A DNA stretch of 64,000 bases, taken from positions 1,116,001 through 1,180,000 of the forward strand of contig NZ_JAWDIR010000011.1 in assembly GCF_046156265.1 (NCBI RefSeq), in the 5' to 3' direction. Made by a program: the position numbers and the translations under genes. The stretch comes from CAMDHY01 sp046156265. GTDB taxonomy: Bacteria; Pseudomonadota; Alphaproteobacteria; Rhizobiales; Segnochrobactraceae. Below, in pieces: positions 1 to 8,600 of the stretch. Numbering within the stretch: the stretch's first letter is position 1; each line of letters begins with the position of its first letter. The notes beneath the pieces are model-generated. The model saw only the letters and a list, made by a program, of their open reading frames with translations, did not search any database and was not told the DNA's origin.

Positions 1-984
1 GCCGACCTCGCGCCAGCGGGCGCGCCGCTGCCGGGCCGACATGTGGCGCTCCGCCTCGGGGTCGCCGGCCGGAATCTCCACGTCCTCCGGTCGCAGCACG
101 GCCGGGTCGCGGATCAGCACGAAGACGCCGCCCTTGACGCTGTCGAAGCGGGCGAGCGCCTGATCGAGCCAGCCCTTCGACGTGGCCGAGCCACGCAGGA
201 GATCCGACAGCACGTGCTCGCGATGGATGCGGCAGGGGACATCGTCCGCGCCGACGACGTCGCCGACAGTGATGGCGACGTGCTGCAGCGGGTCGAACGG
301 TGTTTCGTAGACGTAGACGCGGGCGGTGCGGCCGTGGGCGGCGACGTCGAACGAATCGGTGCGCCGGACGAACATCTCCTGGCGCATCCGGTACTCGATC
401 AGCTCCTCGATCGAGACGATCTTCAGGCCGTGCTCATGGGCGAACTCGAGGAGCTGCGGCAGTCGCTTCACGGTGCCGTCGTCGTTGACGACCTCGGCCA
501 GCACGCCGACGGGCTCGAGGCCGGCCAAGGTCGCGAGATCGGTCGCCGCCTCGGTGTGGCCGGAGCGGGTGAGGACGCCGCCGTCACGCGAGATCAGCGG
601 GAAGATGTGGCCGGGGCGGAGGAAGTCGCCCGCCGTGCAGTTGTCGTTCGACAGGGCCGCGATGGTGTTCGCGCGCTCCTCGGCGGAGATGCCGGTGGTG
701 AGGCCGACCTTGTAGTCGACGGTGACCGTGAAGGCGGTGCGCATCGGATCGCGGTTGTTGGCGACCATCGGGGCGAGGTTGAGCGCCTCGGCGCGCTCGG
801 CCGGCATCGGCACGCAGATGATGCCGCTCGTGTGGCGGATCATGAAGGCGATGCGCTCCGGCGTCGCCTTGGCGGCCGCCATGATCAGGTCGCCCTCGTT
901 CTCGCGGTCGGTGTCGTCGACGACGACGACGAGCTCGCCGGCGGCAATCGCCGCGACGGCTTCCTCGATGGTGTTCAGAGCCAT
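1..984 (-). CDS. ribB: 3,4-dihydroxy-2-butanone 4-phosphate synthase with degenerate GTP cyclohydrolase II domain (3' end off window)
   Basis: Riboflavin synthesis enzyme converting ribulose 5-phosphate to dihydroxybutanone phosphate. Translating leftward from the ATG at 984 gives 328 codons still open at base 1. The first ~200 residues carry the RibB signatures: VVVDDTDRENEGDL near the N terminus, TSGIICVPM, LRPGHIFPLISR and TRSGHTEAATDL. The second half aligns with RibA in layout, but where GTP cyclohydrolase II has its zinc cysteines (RCDCG-type loop) this protein reads HREHVLSDLLRGSATS, so zinc binding and GTP cyclohydrolase activity are probably lost. Such degenerate RibBA proteins are known in alphaproteobacteria. 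The stop codon lies outside the window. Confidence 0.93.
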   Translation of the reverse strand, partial: MALNTIEEAVAAIAAGELVVVVDDTDRENEGDLIMAAAKATPERIAFMIRHTSGIICVPMPAERAEALNLAPMVANNRDPMRTAFTVTVDYKVGLTTGISAEERANTIAALSNDNCTAGDFLRPGHIFPLISRDGGVLTRSGHTEAATDLATLAGLEPVGVLAEVVNDDGTVKRLPQLLEFAHEHGLKIVSIEELIEYRMRQEMFVRRTDSFDVAAHGRTARVYVYETPFDPLQHVAITVGDVVGADDVPCRIHREHVLSDLLRGSATSKGWLDQALARFDSVKGGVFVLIRDPAVLRPEDVEIPAGDPEAERHMSARQRRARWREVG

Positions 985-1175
985 GCGGAAACGGGGTCCT
1001 GTCTCGGGAGCGGCGGGGCCGGTTGGGTTCGTCCAATCGACCTTCGCGGCGGGGTCGTCAAGCTCCGAGGCGTCGCATCGCATCCGCACGGCTTGCGCTC
1101 GCTCATTTTCCCCAGACGGCAGTTCGGCCTAGACTGGACGCACGCCGTGCGCCAGGCGGGGGAAAGGAAACGACG

Positions 1176-2009
1176 ATGGGCAAGAAGAAGAAGGATGGGA
1201 AGCAACGCGCCGCCGAGGCCGGTACCATCGGCCACGCGCCGCCGGACTTCCACTACGCCGAGGAGTTGCATCGGCTTCAGGTGGAGATCGCCCACCTTCA
1301 GGCGTGGGTGAAGGCGAGCGGCGCCCGCATCGTCGTGATCTTCGAAGGGCGCGACGCGGCGGGCAAGGGCGGCGTCATCAAGCGCATCACGGAGAAGGTC
1401 AGTCCGCGCGTCTTCCGCGTCGTCGCGCTGCCGTCGCCGACCGAGCGAGAGAAGTCGCAGATCTTTATCCAGCGCTACATCCCGCATCTGCCGGCCGCCG
1501 GCGAGATCGTGATCTTCGATCGCAGCTGGTACAACCGGGCGGGCGTCGAGCGCGTCATGGGGTTCTGCACCGACCAGCAGGCGCACCGTTTCCTGGAGCA
1601 GGCGCCCCGCTTCGAGGCGACGCTCGTCGAATCGGGTCTCATCCTGCTGAAATACTTCCTCGACGTCAGCGAGGAGGAGCAGGAGCGGCGCTTCCGCCAG
1701 CGCATCGACGACCCGCTGCGCCAGTGGAAGCTGAGCCCGATGGACATCGAATCCTATCGGCGCTGGTGGGACTACACGGCCGCCTACGACGAGATGATCC
1801 GCATGACCGACAGCATCCACGCGCCGTGGTGGGTGGTGCCGTCGGACGACAAGAAGCGCGCGCGCATCAACTGCATCTCGCACCTCCTGAGCCGGATCCC
1901 CTACGAGAAGGTGAAGTTCGACAAGCCGAAGCTCGGCGACCGGCAGAGCCGGCCGAAGGACTTCGTCGAGGACACGAGCTTCCGCAACATCGTGCCGAGC
2001 GTCGGCTGA
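1176..2009 (+). CDS. ppk2: Polyphosphate kinase 2 family protein
   Basis: PPK2 enzymes transfer phosphate between polyphosphate and nucleotides, usually favouring NDP phosphorylation. The protein is 277 aa, the single-domain class. A Walker A loop GRDAAGKGG lies at residues 58-66, a Walker B/lid segment IFDRSWYNRAGVE at about 113-125, and the family's PLRQWKLSPMD stretch follows. The ATG at 1176 is chosen because GGAAAGGAAA lies just upstream and the lysine-rich MGKKKK start is typical; an upstream in-frame extension looks noncoding. It stands alone, divergent from ribB. ppk1 and ppx occur at the far end of the window, so the cell has both kinase types. Confidence 0.95.
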   Translation: MGKKKKDGKQRAAEAGTIGHAPPDFHYAEELHRLQVEIAHLQAWVKASGARIVVIFEGRDAAGKGGVIKRITEKVSPRVFRVVALPSPTEREKSQIFIQRYIPHLPAAGEIVIFDRSWYNRAGVERVMGFCTDQQAHRFLEQAPRFEATLVESGLILLKYFLDVSEEEQERRFRQRIDDPLRQWKLSPMDIESYRRWWDYTAAYDEMIRMTDSIHAPWWVVPSDDKKRARINCISHLLSRIPYEKVKFDKPKLGDRQSRPKDFVEDTSFRNIVPSVG

Positions 2010-2048
2010 GGGGCCGGGAGGCCGGGCTTGCGCCTGTCTGAATGTTGG

Positions 2049-2079
2049 GCCGCGGCGGCGCCTGGCGAGCCGCCGCGGC
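2049..2079. terminator. GC-rich hairpin between convergent genes
   Basis: A perfect 11-bp stem (GCCGCGGCGGC with its complement) around a 9-base loop sits between the stop of ppk2 and the stop of the leftward gene at 2086. It lacks a clear T tract, so it may act as a bidirectional pause or terminator, or merely be a GC-rich palindrome. Confidence 0.4.
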
Positions 2080-2085
2080 GTCGTA

Positions 2086-2553
2086 TCAGGCGGCGTCGGG
2101 CGCCCAGGACAGGAAGAAGCCGACGTCTCCGGGCATGCCGCCGGGGAAGTTGATGATCGACGCCTTCAGCTTGTAGCCCTGCGGCTGCGCGATCGACTTG
2201 TAGGCATCGAACAGCTCCTTCGCCTTGCCCTGCAGGGTCGCGGGCCAGTCCGGGTCGGCGCTGTTGATGGCGCGGCCGCTGTCGGTGCAGAGCTCGGACG
2301 GGAAGGTGTAGATCATCGCCTCGAGCTTGCCGGCGGTCACCGCCTGCATGACGACGCGGCGGATCATCGCCCGCTCGTCGTCACCGATGTGGCCCTTCAG
2401 GAAATCCTCCGCGAACGCCGAGCGCTTCTGCTGCTCGAGCTTCTGACGAGCCATGTGCTCGTCCATCTCCTTCATCTGCTTCTCGAGCATGATCATCCGC
2501 AGCGCCTCGGCGGTGACGGGCTGACCCGGCTTGCCTGTCTCGTTCTCGGCCAT
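2086..2553 (-). CDS. Conserved hypothetical protein, 155 aa
   Basis: I do not recognise the family. The N-terminal ~60 residues are charged and predicted helical (repeated K, E, Q, M, including EKQMKEMDEHMARQKLEQQK), possibly a short coiled coil. A compact alpha/beta region follows, containing YTFPSELCTDSGRAINS and a GYKLKASIINFPGG segment. There is no signal peptide or membrane segment. Codon use matches neighbouring genes and the ATG at 2553 is preceded by GGGAAGAG, so it is very probably a real gene. The middle segment (fatty-acid-like naming FPSELCTDSGR) suggests a ligand-binding or regulatory role, but that is only an impression. Confidence 0.75.
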   Translation of the reverse strand: MAENETGKPGQPVTAEALRMIMLEKQMKEMDEHMARQKLEQQKRSAFAEDFLKGHIGDDERAMIRRVVMQAVTAGKLEAMIYTFPSELCTDSGRAINSADPDWPATLQGKAKELFDAYKSIAQPQGYKLKASIINFPGGMPGDVGFFLSWAPDAA

Positions 2554-2743
2554 GTCTCTTCCCCATTACGCGATCGATCGGGCGACGCACCCCGCGCCGC
2601 TTCTGTCGGCGGCATCCCTGCCAACACGATAGCCGCACATGAGGGGCGATCGGAAATCACGTCGCTGATGTGGATCAAGTCGGGGAGGGCGGGCACCCGG
2701 TCGTGACGGCGCGACAGATCCGGGGACGGAGGGACGGAAGCGG

Positions 2744-3826
2744 TCAGCCCATCCAGGCGATGACACGGTCGCGGCCGTCCCGCTTGGCCCTGTACATCGC
2801 TGCGTCCGCCGCCCGGAGGATCGCGTCCGCAGAGCCGAGATCGGCCTCCGAACTCGCGACGCCGATCGAGACGGTGACCCGGCCGAGCTCCGGAACGACG
2901 CCGAGGTCGGCACCCGCGATGGCCGTGCGGACCGCTTCCGAGACGGCGAGGGCCTCGGTGAACCGTGCGCCCGGCAGCAGGATCGCAAATTCCTCGCCGC
3001 CGATGCGCGCTGCCACGGCATCGCTCCCGTCGAGCACGGTGCGCAGGATCTCCGCTATGGCGACCAGCACGGCATCCCCGGCGGCATGGCCGAAGCGGTC
3101 GTTGATGTCCTTGAAGCGATCGACATCGACGAAGGCGAGGGAGAGGATGCCCGGCCCGACCGACCGAAGCGGCCGCGGGGGCGGTTCGAAATGGCGCGAC
3201 AGGCTCTCCTGGAGGGCCCGGCGGTTCCACAGGCCGGTGAGGGAATCCTGCCGAGCGGCGGCCTCGAGTTCGAGGTTCTGACGGCTGATGGTGTGCAGGG
3301 CCGAACCCGTCTGGGCTTCGAAGACCTGGAAGAACACACCGGTCACCGTCAGCGTCAGCACGAAGGTGCTCGCGGCGAGGGGCGTCAGGTCGAAGAGATC
3401 CGACCCGAGCGCAATGGCGAAGATGCCGAAGGCGCCGGCGATCATCGCCCAGCCGGCGACGGAGCCGAGAATGAGGAAGGCTCCGCCGACGAGGGGGAAG
3501 AACAGCAGCACCCGCAACTGATCGTGGACCACGAAGAACTGCGCGCCGGAAACGTAGGCGAAGGCGGCGAGGAAGAAGCCGCTCGCGATAAGGACGAAGC
3601 CTCCCGGCCAGAACACGAGGGCGAGCAGCGCCACGGCGTTGGCGACGAAGAAGGCGAGATTGTTCGCCGACTGGACGGGCCCGAGCGGCATCCACCCGAG
3701 GACGGACGGGATCGTCATCAGCCCGCCCCAGAGCAAGGCGACCGCGAGCACGACCATCAGGAAGCGTCGGCGGATGTCCCGCGCACGGTCGAAGGCGCGG
3801 CGCGAAGCGACCGCCGATTCGCTCAA
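2744..3826 (-). CDS. Membrane-anchored diguanylate cyclase (GGDEF)
   Basis: Makes the second messenger c-di-GMP from two GTP. The 360-aa protein has a hydrophobic N-terminal half with roughly five to six membrane segments (about residues 22-170), then a linker helix and a GGDEF domain from about 190. The domain starts with DSLTGLWNRRA (194-204), has VDVDRFKDIND, and the active-site loop is GGEEF at 276-280, so catalysis should be intact. The inhibitory RxxD I-site expected just upstream is absent (GSDA instead), which suggests weak product feedback. No recognised sensor domain; the membrane region itself may sense a signal. It is monocistronic. Confidence 0.93.
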   Translation of the reverse strand: MSESAVASRRAFDRARDIRRRFLMVVLAVALLWGGLMTIPSVLGWMPLGPVQSANNLAFFVANAVALLALVFWPGGFVLIASGFFLAAFAYVSGAQFFVVHDQLRVLLFFPLVGGAFLILGSVAGWAMIAGAFGIFAIALGSDLFDLTPLAASTFVLTLTVTGVFFQVFEAQTGSALHTISRQNLELEAAARQDSLTGLWNRRALQESLSRHFEPPPRPLRSVGPGILSLAFVDVDRFKDINDRFGHAAGDAVLVAIAEILRTVLDGSDAVAARIGGEEFAILLPGARFTEALAVSEAVRTAIAGADLGVVPELGRVTVSIGVASSEADLGSADAILRAADAAMYRAKRDGRDRVIAWMG

Positions 3827-4079
3827 AGTCCTGTCCCCCGGTGGCCGACGAGCTGAACGAGGCGAGGACTAGCAGATGCGCGCGGGGACTCCATGTTTCA
3901 CCTGCTCCTGAGACGTTGGGAGCCGTGGGCGAGCGCGCGGTCACCGGGGCCGGCCTAATACGTCGTGCTTGTGCCGCCGCCGTCGAACATTCGAGAAGTG
4001 GAGGCTGCACGGCACGCGGATCCGTATCTCGCTCTTAGGAGAACGGGAGTATTGAGTAGAGATAGAGATTTTGAGTGAG

Positions 4080-5150
4080 TTACGTTCGTGGAACCTTACC
4101 GACTAGATTTTTGAGTGTATTGTTCGGCATTGACGGTATGCGCCGGAAGGTGTCTCCCTTCGCCTGCAGCGGTTCGTAAACCCCTCCGCCAATGGGCCGC
4201 ATTTCGATAACCCGGTCCTCTCGTTTGAGTTGCGCTACATCGCCTACCCACCTCCAGTCCAGAGTCTCGGCTCTTACTTGGGTTAGGCTCGATGCAACAT
4301 CGCTCATACTGCCAAGCCGGGTGCCAGGTGTAGGATCAGTCAACCGCCGAATGGCCGATTTTGCGCGGCCGCCAATCCAAGGCGGGAGCGTTCGGAAGTC
4401 TGTGAGTTTGCCCGAAGCAGCGCGGCGATGGATGACCTCGTCCTGAAATTTTGACTTTTCAAAGTCACCTGTCAGGCAACTGTATTCTCTGCGATCAATG
4501 TTATTAAAATATTGCGTAGGATCGTATGGTAATGCGCCGCCCAATAGTTGATAGGTCACCAAGCCTAATTGATATATATCCCCCCGGACGCTGTAGCGTC
4601 CGGTCTCAAATGACTCGGGTGGCCGGTAAAGAGCGCTGTGGCCCGAAGCCGGCAAGTCTGTTTTACCATCTGTTAGCTGCCTGACGCTTCCGAAATCCGC
4701 AATCAGGGGCACGCCTCCATGGCACACGATATTTGCGGGCTTGAGGTCGCGGTGTATCAAGCCGTTCGCATGGATCGCACTCGCGCCCATGCAAATTCCC
4801 AATGCCATATCGATCGCATGAATCGCAGAGGGTCTGGTTGCAATAAGATTGTCAAGATTCCCGTCACCACACCTTGGCGTTAGAAAGTAAGCCCAATCTT
4901 CCGAAAGAATCCGCGCGTCAATAATTCGTAAGACGTTTGGAGATTGAATGCTGGCGAGCAGGCGCGGTTCATCGTGCCGCCGCTCTCCCGGAGCTCCATA
5001 GTAGAACTTAATTGCAACTTCGCTGCCGGAGATGCGATTGCGAGCGAATACTAGATAGCCGTTGGCACCGCCAGGATGAAACTCAAACGCGTCATGATCC
5101 CGTTCAAGTTCTCGGATCGCCACTTGGAGTTCAGAGGGCAAATTCTCCAT
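4080..5150 (-). CDS. Serine/threonine protein kinase (Hanks type)
   Basis: A 356-aa soluble eukaryotic-like kinase. Visible motifs: a glycine loop near 27-34, the VAIK lysine K48, HRDLKPAN at 133-140 with catalytic D135, DFG at 152-154, a YRPPES activation-segment end near 175-180 and GDIYQLGLVTYQL in helix F. All key residues are present, so it should be active. About 60 C-terminal residues after the kinase fold form a small extra region. There is no transmembrane helix or PASTA/FHA domain. It starts 3 bases after the DUF3010-like gene, so the two are co-transcribed. Base composition is near 50% GC, clearly lower than the flanks, which indicates recent transfer. Confidence 0.92.
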   Translation of the reverse strand: MENLPSELQVAIRELERDHDAFEFHPGGANGYLVFARNRISGSEVAIKFYYGAPGERRHDEPRLLASIQSPNVLRIIDARILSEDWAYFLTPRCGDGNLDNLIATRPSAIHAIDMALGICMGASAIHANGLIHRDLKPANIVCHGGVPLIADFGSVRQLTDGKTDLPASGHSALYRPPESFETGRYSVRGDIYQLGLVTYQLLGGALPYDPTQYFNNIDRREYSCLTGDFEKSKFQDEVIHRRAASGKLTDFRTLPPWIGGRAKSAIRRLTDPTPGTRLGSMSDVASSLTQVRAETLDWRWVGDVAQLKREDRVIEMRPIGGGVYEPLQAKGDTFRRIPSMPNNTLKNLVGKVPRT

Positions 5151-5153
5151 TTT

Positions 5154-5552
5154 TCAGGTGGCCTGCTTCCCGAAAGCAGCCAGCGCAGCTTTGAATGCGG
5201 GCTGGTGATAGGCCCTCAGTCCGGCTCCATCTTCGCACGCGTTTATTCGCCTGCCAGAAATGAACTCAACTTCACATGGTGCGGCCGCAAGCAGGATACC
5301 TTCCATCTTAAGCGCGGCCGCGCCGGCGCGCATCTGTCCGGATTCTGGCTTATCTTTTATGGCTATCAAATCCGGTTTGGTCCCGGTGATCAAAGTTGTA
5401 ACCGCGCTCTGGAACGCACGGAGAGAATCCTTTGAGCGTGTATCGGTCAGCTTAAGGCGGTTCGCTTCCTTGACCTCATTCTTTTTTTCCTCGCAGACAA
5501 GTAATACGTAGTTAAGCGTTTTTGCTTCAAATTCCACACCGAGTATGTTCAT
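5154..5552 (-). CDS. DUF3010-like protein, possible RNase H-fold
   Basis: A 132-aa soluble protein matching my recollection of DUF3010: an N-terminal beta strand with an acidic residue (MNILGVEFE, E7), a mid segment LIAIKDKPESG, then a helix AALKMEGILLAA and a C-terminal DGAGLRAYHQPAFKAA. This order (acidic strand, strand plus small turn, KxEG helix, late acidic residue) resembles RuvC/RNase H folds such as YqgF, but that relationship is inference. It is the first gene of a two-gene AT-rich cassette with the kinase immediately downstream. Biochemical function is not known to me. The start ATG at 5552 has only a weak upstream purine signal (AGGAATACC). Confidence 0.75.
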   Translation of the reverse strand: MNILGVEFEAKTLNYVLLVCEEKKNEVKEANRLKLTDTRSKDSLRAFQSAVTTLITGTKPDLIAIKDKPESGQMRAGAAALKMEGILLAAAPCEVEFISGRRINACEDGAGLRAYHQPAFKAALAAFGKQAT

Positions 5553-5691
5553 GGTATTCCTTGTATTTTTTGGAACTCTTGAGGATCATGAACTCTACCG
5601 ATGCGGATAACCCTGACGAAGCCGCTTTTGACGAAGTTTACTGAGCCGCTGAAAATACTGCTAACGGCCCAGCAAGTTCACCGGCTGCCCC

Positions 5692-8600
5692 TCAGCTGCA
5701 GCCGCTCGTCGCGCCGCAGGTGTCGCACTTCAGGCAGGTGCCGTTGCGGACCATCGTGAAGTTGCCGCACTCGCCGCAGCTTTCGCCCTCGTAGCCCTTC
5801 AGGCGGGCGAGCGCCGCCTTCTCGGCCTTGTCGGCGCGGGCCGACTTCTGGGCGGGCTGCGGGGCCGGGGAGGGGACGAGAGCCGTCTCGGGGTCTTCCT
5901 CGGGGTCCTCCAGCGGCTCGCTGCGGTGGAAGGCGAGCGCCGCTCCGGCGCCACCGCGCAGCGCCGTCACCGAGCCGTGCGCCGAGGCGACCGGTGCGCC
6001 GCTCGCCTTCGGACCGCCGCGCAGTTCGCCGGCCGGCGTCTCGAGGACGCGGAAGGCGGTGGTGCGGCCGCGCACCAGGCCCTTCGAGACGACGTGCTCC
6101 GGACCCGGCGCCTTGCCCTCGTCGACGCCCGTGCCCATCGCGGTCGAGCCGATGTCGTCCTGCGAGACGTGGGCCAGGTCGTGCCGGCCGAGATAGGAGA
6201 TCGCCAGCTCGCGGAAGATATAGTCGAGGATCGAGGTGGCGTTCTTGACGTAGTCGTTGCCCTGCACGAACCCGGCCGGCTCGAAGCGGGTGAAGGTGAA
6301 GGCGTCGACATATTCCTCGAGCGGCACGCCGTACTGCAGGCCGAGCGAGATGGCGATGGCGAAGTTGTTCATCAGCGAGCGGAAGGCGGCGCCTTCCTTG
6401 TGCATGTCGATGAAGATCTCGCCGAGGCGGCCGTCGTCGTACTCGCCGGTGCGCAGATAGACCTTGTGGCCGCCGACGATCGCCTTCTGGGTGTAGCCCT
6501 TGCGGCGGCCCGGCAGCTTCTCGCGCTCGCGGACCTGCACCTCGCGCTCGATGATCCGCTCGACGATGCGCTCGGCCACCTCGCGCGCCCGCACCGCAGG
6601 CGGCTCGGCGATGATCGCCTCGACGACGTCGTCGACGTCGTCGTCATCGGCGAGGAGCTGCGAGTTGAGCGGCTGCGACAGCTTGGAGCCGTCGCGGTAG
6701 AGGGCGTTCGCCTTCAAGGCGAGGCGCCAGGACAGCGTGTAGGCCGCCTTGCAGTCCTCCACCGTGGCGTCGTTCGGCATGTTGATGGTCTTCGAGATCG
6801 CGCCCGAAATGAACGGCTGGGCGGCCGCCATCATGCGGATGTGGCTCTCGACCGAGAGGAAGCGCTTGCCGATGCGGCCGCACGGGTTGGCGCAGTCGAA
6901 GACCGGCAGGTGCTCGGGCTTCAGATAGGGCGCGCCCTCGAGCGTCATCGCCCCGCAGACGTGGACGTTCGCCGCGTCGATGTCCTTCTTCGAGAAGCCG
7001 AGCTTCGCCAGCATGTCGAAGGAGGGATCGTCGAGCTCCACCGTGGTGAAGCGCATCACCTCGGTGCAGAAGGCCTCGCCGAGGCTCCAGCGGTTGAAGG
7101 CGAACTTGATGTCGAAGGCGGACTTCAGAGCGACATCGAGCTTCGCCAGAACGTCGTCGGTGAAGCCCTTGGCCCGCAAGGTGGAATGGTTGATCGCCGG
7201 GGCCTGGGCGAGCGTCCCGTGACCGACGGCGTAGGCCTCGATCTCGGCGATCTCGCTCTCGCGGTAGCCGAGCGAGCGCAGCGCCTCCGGCACGGCGCGG
7301 TTGATGATCTTGAAGTAGCCGCCACCGGCGAGCTTCTTGAACTTCACCAGTGCGAAGTCCGGCTCGATGCCCGTCGTGTCACAGTCCATGACGAGGCCGA
7401 TCGTGCCGGTCGGCGCGATCACGGTCGTCTGGGCGTTGCGGAAGCCGAAGGCCGAGCCCCACTCGAGCGCGCGGTCCCAGGCGGCCCGGGCGTGCTCCAC
7501 CAGCACCTTGTCGGCGCAAGCGGCGTGGTCGAGCGGCACCGGGGCGGTGGCGAGCGCCTCGTAGCCCTCGCTCTCGCCGTGGGCGGCGCGGCGGTGGTTG
7601 CGTATGACGCGCAGCATGGCGTCGCGGTTCTCGGGGAAGCCCGGGAACGGTCCGAGCTCGCGCGCCATCTCGGCGGAGGTGGCGTAGGAGACACCCGTCA
7701 TGATGGCGGTGAGCGCGCCGCAGATGGCGCGGCCCTCGGCCGAATCATAGGGGATGCCGGAGGTCATCAGCAGACCGCCGATGTTGGCGTAGCCGAGGCC
7801 GAGCGTGCGGTACTCGTAGGAGAGCTCGGCGATCCGCTTCGACGGGAACTGCGCCATCAGCACGGAGATCTCGAGGACCACCGTCCAGAGCCGCACAGCG
7901 TGCTCGTAGGCCTCGACCTGGAAGACGCCGTCCTCGCCACGGAACTGCAGCAGGTTGAGCGAGGCGAGATTGCAGGCCGTGTCGTCGAGGAACATGTACT
8001 CGGAGCACGGGTTGGAGGCGCGGATGTCGCCGCCCGCCGGGCAGGTGTGCCAGTCGTTGATGGTGGAGTGGAACTGGATGCCGGGATCGGCCGAGGCCCA
8101 GGCGGCGTAGCCGATCTTCTCCCAGAGCTCGCGGGCCTTCAGGGTCTTCGCGACCTTGCCGTCGGTGCGCCGGATCAGCGCCCAGTCGCCGTCCTCCTCC
8201 ACCGCCTTCAGGAAGGCGTCGGTGACGCGGACCGAGTTGTTGGAGTTCTGGCCGGAGACGGTCAGGTAGGCTTCCGAATCCCAGTCCGTGTCGAAGATCG
8301 GGAAGGAGATGTCGGTGTAGCCCTGCTTGGCGAACTGCACGACCCGCAGGACGTAGTTCATCGGCACCGCGGCCTTCTTGGCGGCGCGGATCTCGCGCTT
8401 CAGGGCCGGGTTCTTGTCAGGGTCGAAGCAAGAATCGCCCGGGCCGTCGCAGTTGATGCAGGCCTTCATGATCGCCTTGAGGTGCTTGACGACCGTCTTC
8501 GAGCCGGTGACGAGGGCGGCGACCTTCTGCTCCTCGCGCACCTTCCAGTCGACATAGGTCTCGATGTCGGGGTGGTCGGCGTCGACCACGACCATCTTGG

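Noticed and set aside
4080..5640. Direct repeats or att-like borders around the AT-rich cassette
   Set aside because: Only short chance repeats (TTGAG, GAACTCT) were seen; no tRNA or integrase is adjacent.
5588..5644. An 18-codon frame MNSTDADNPDEAAFDEVY after a GAGGA
   Set aside because: Too short, no homology recognised and the RBS spacing is only two bases; it may be part of the cassette edge.
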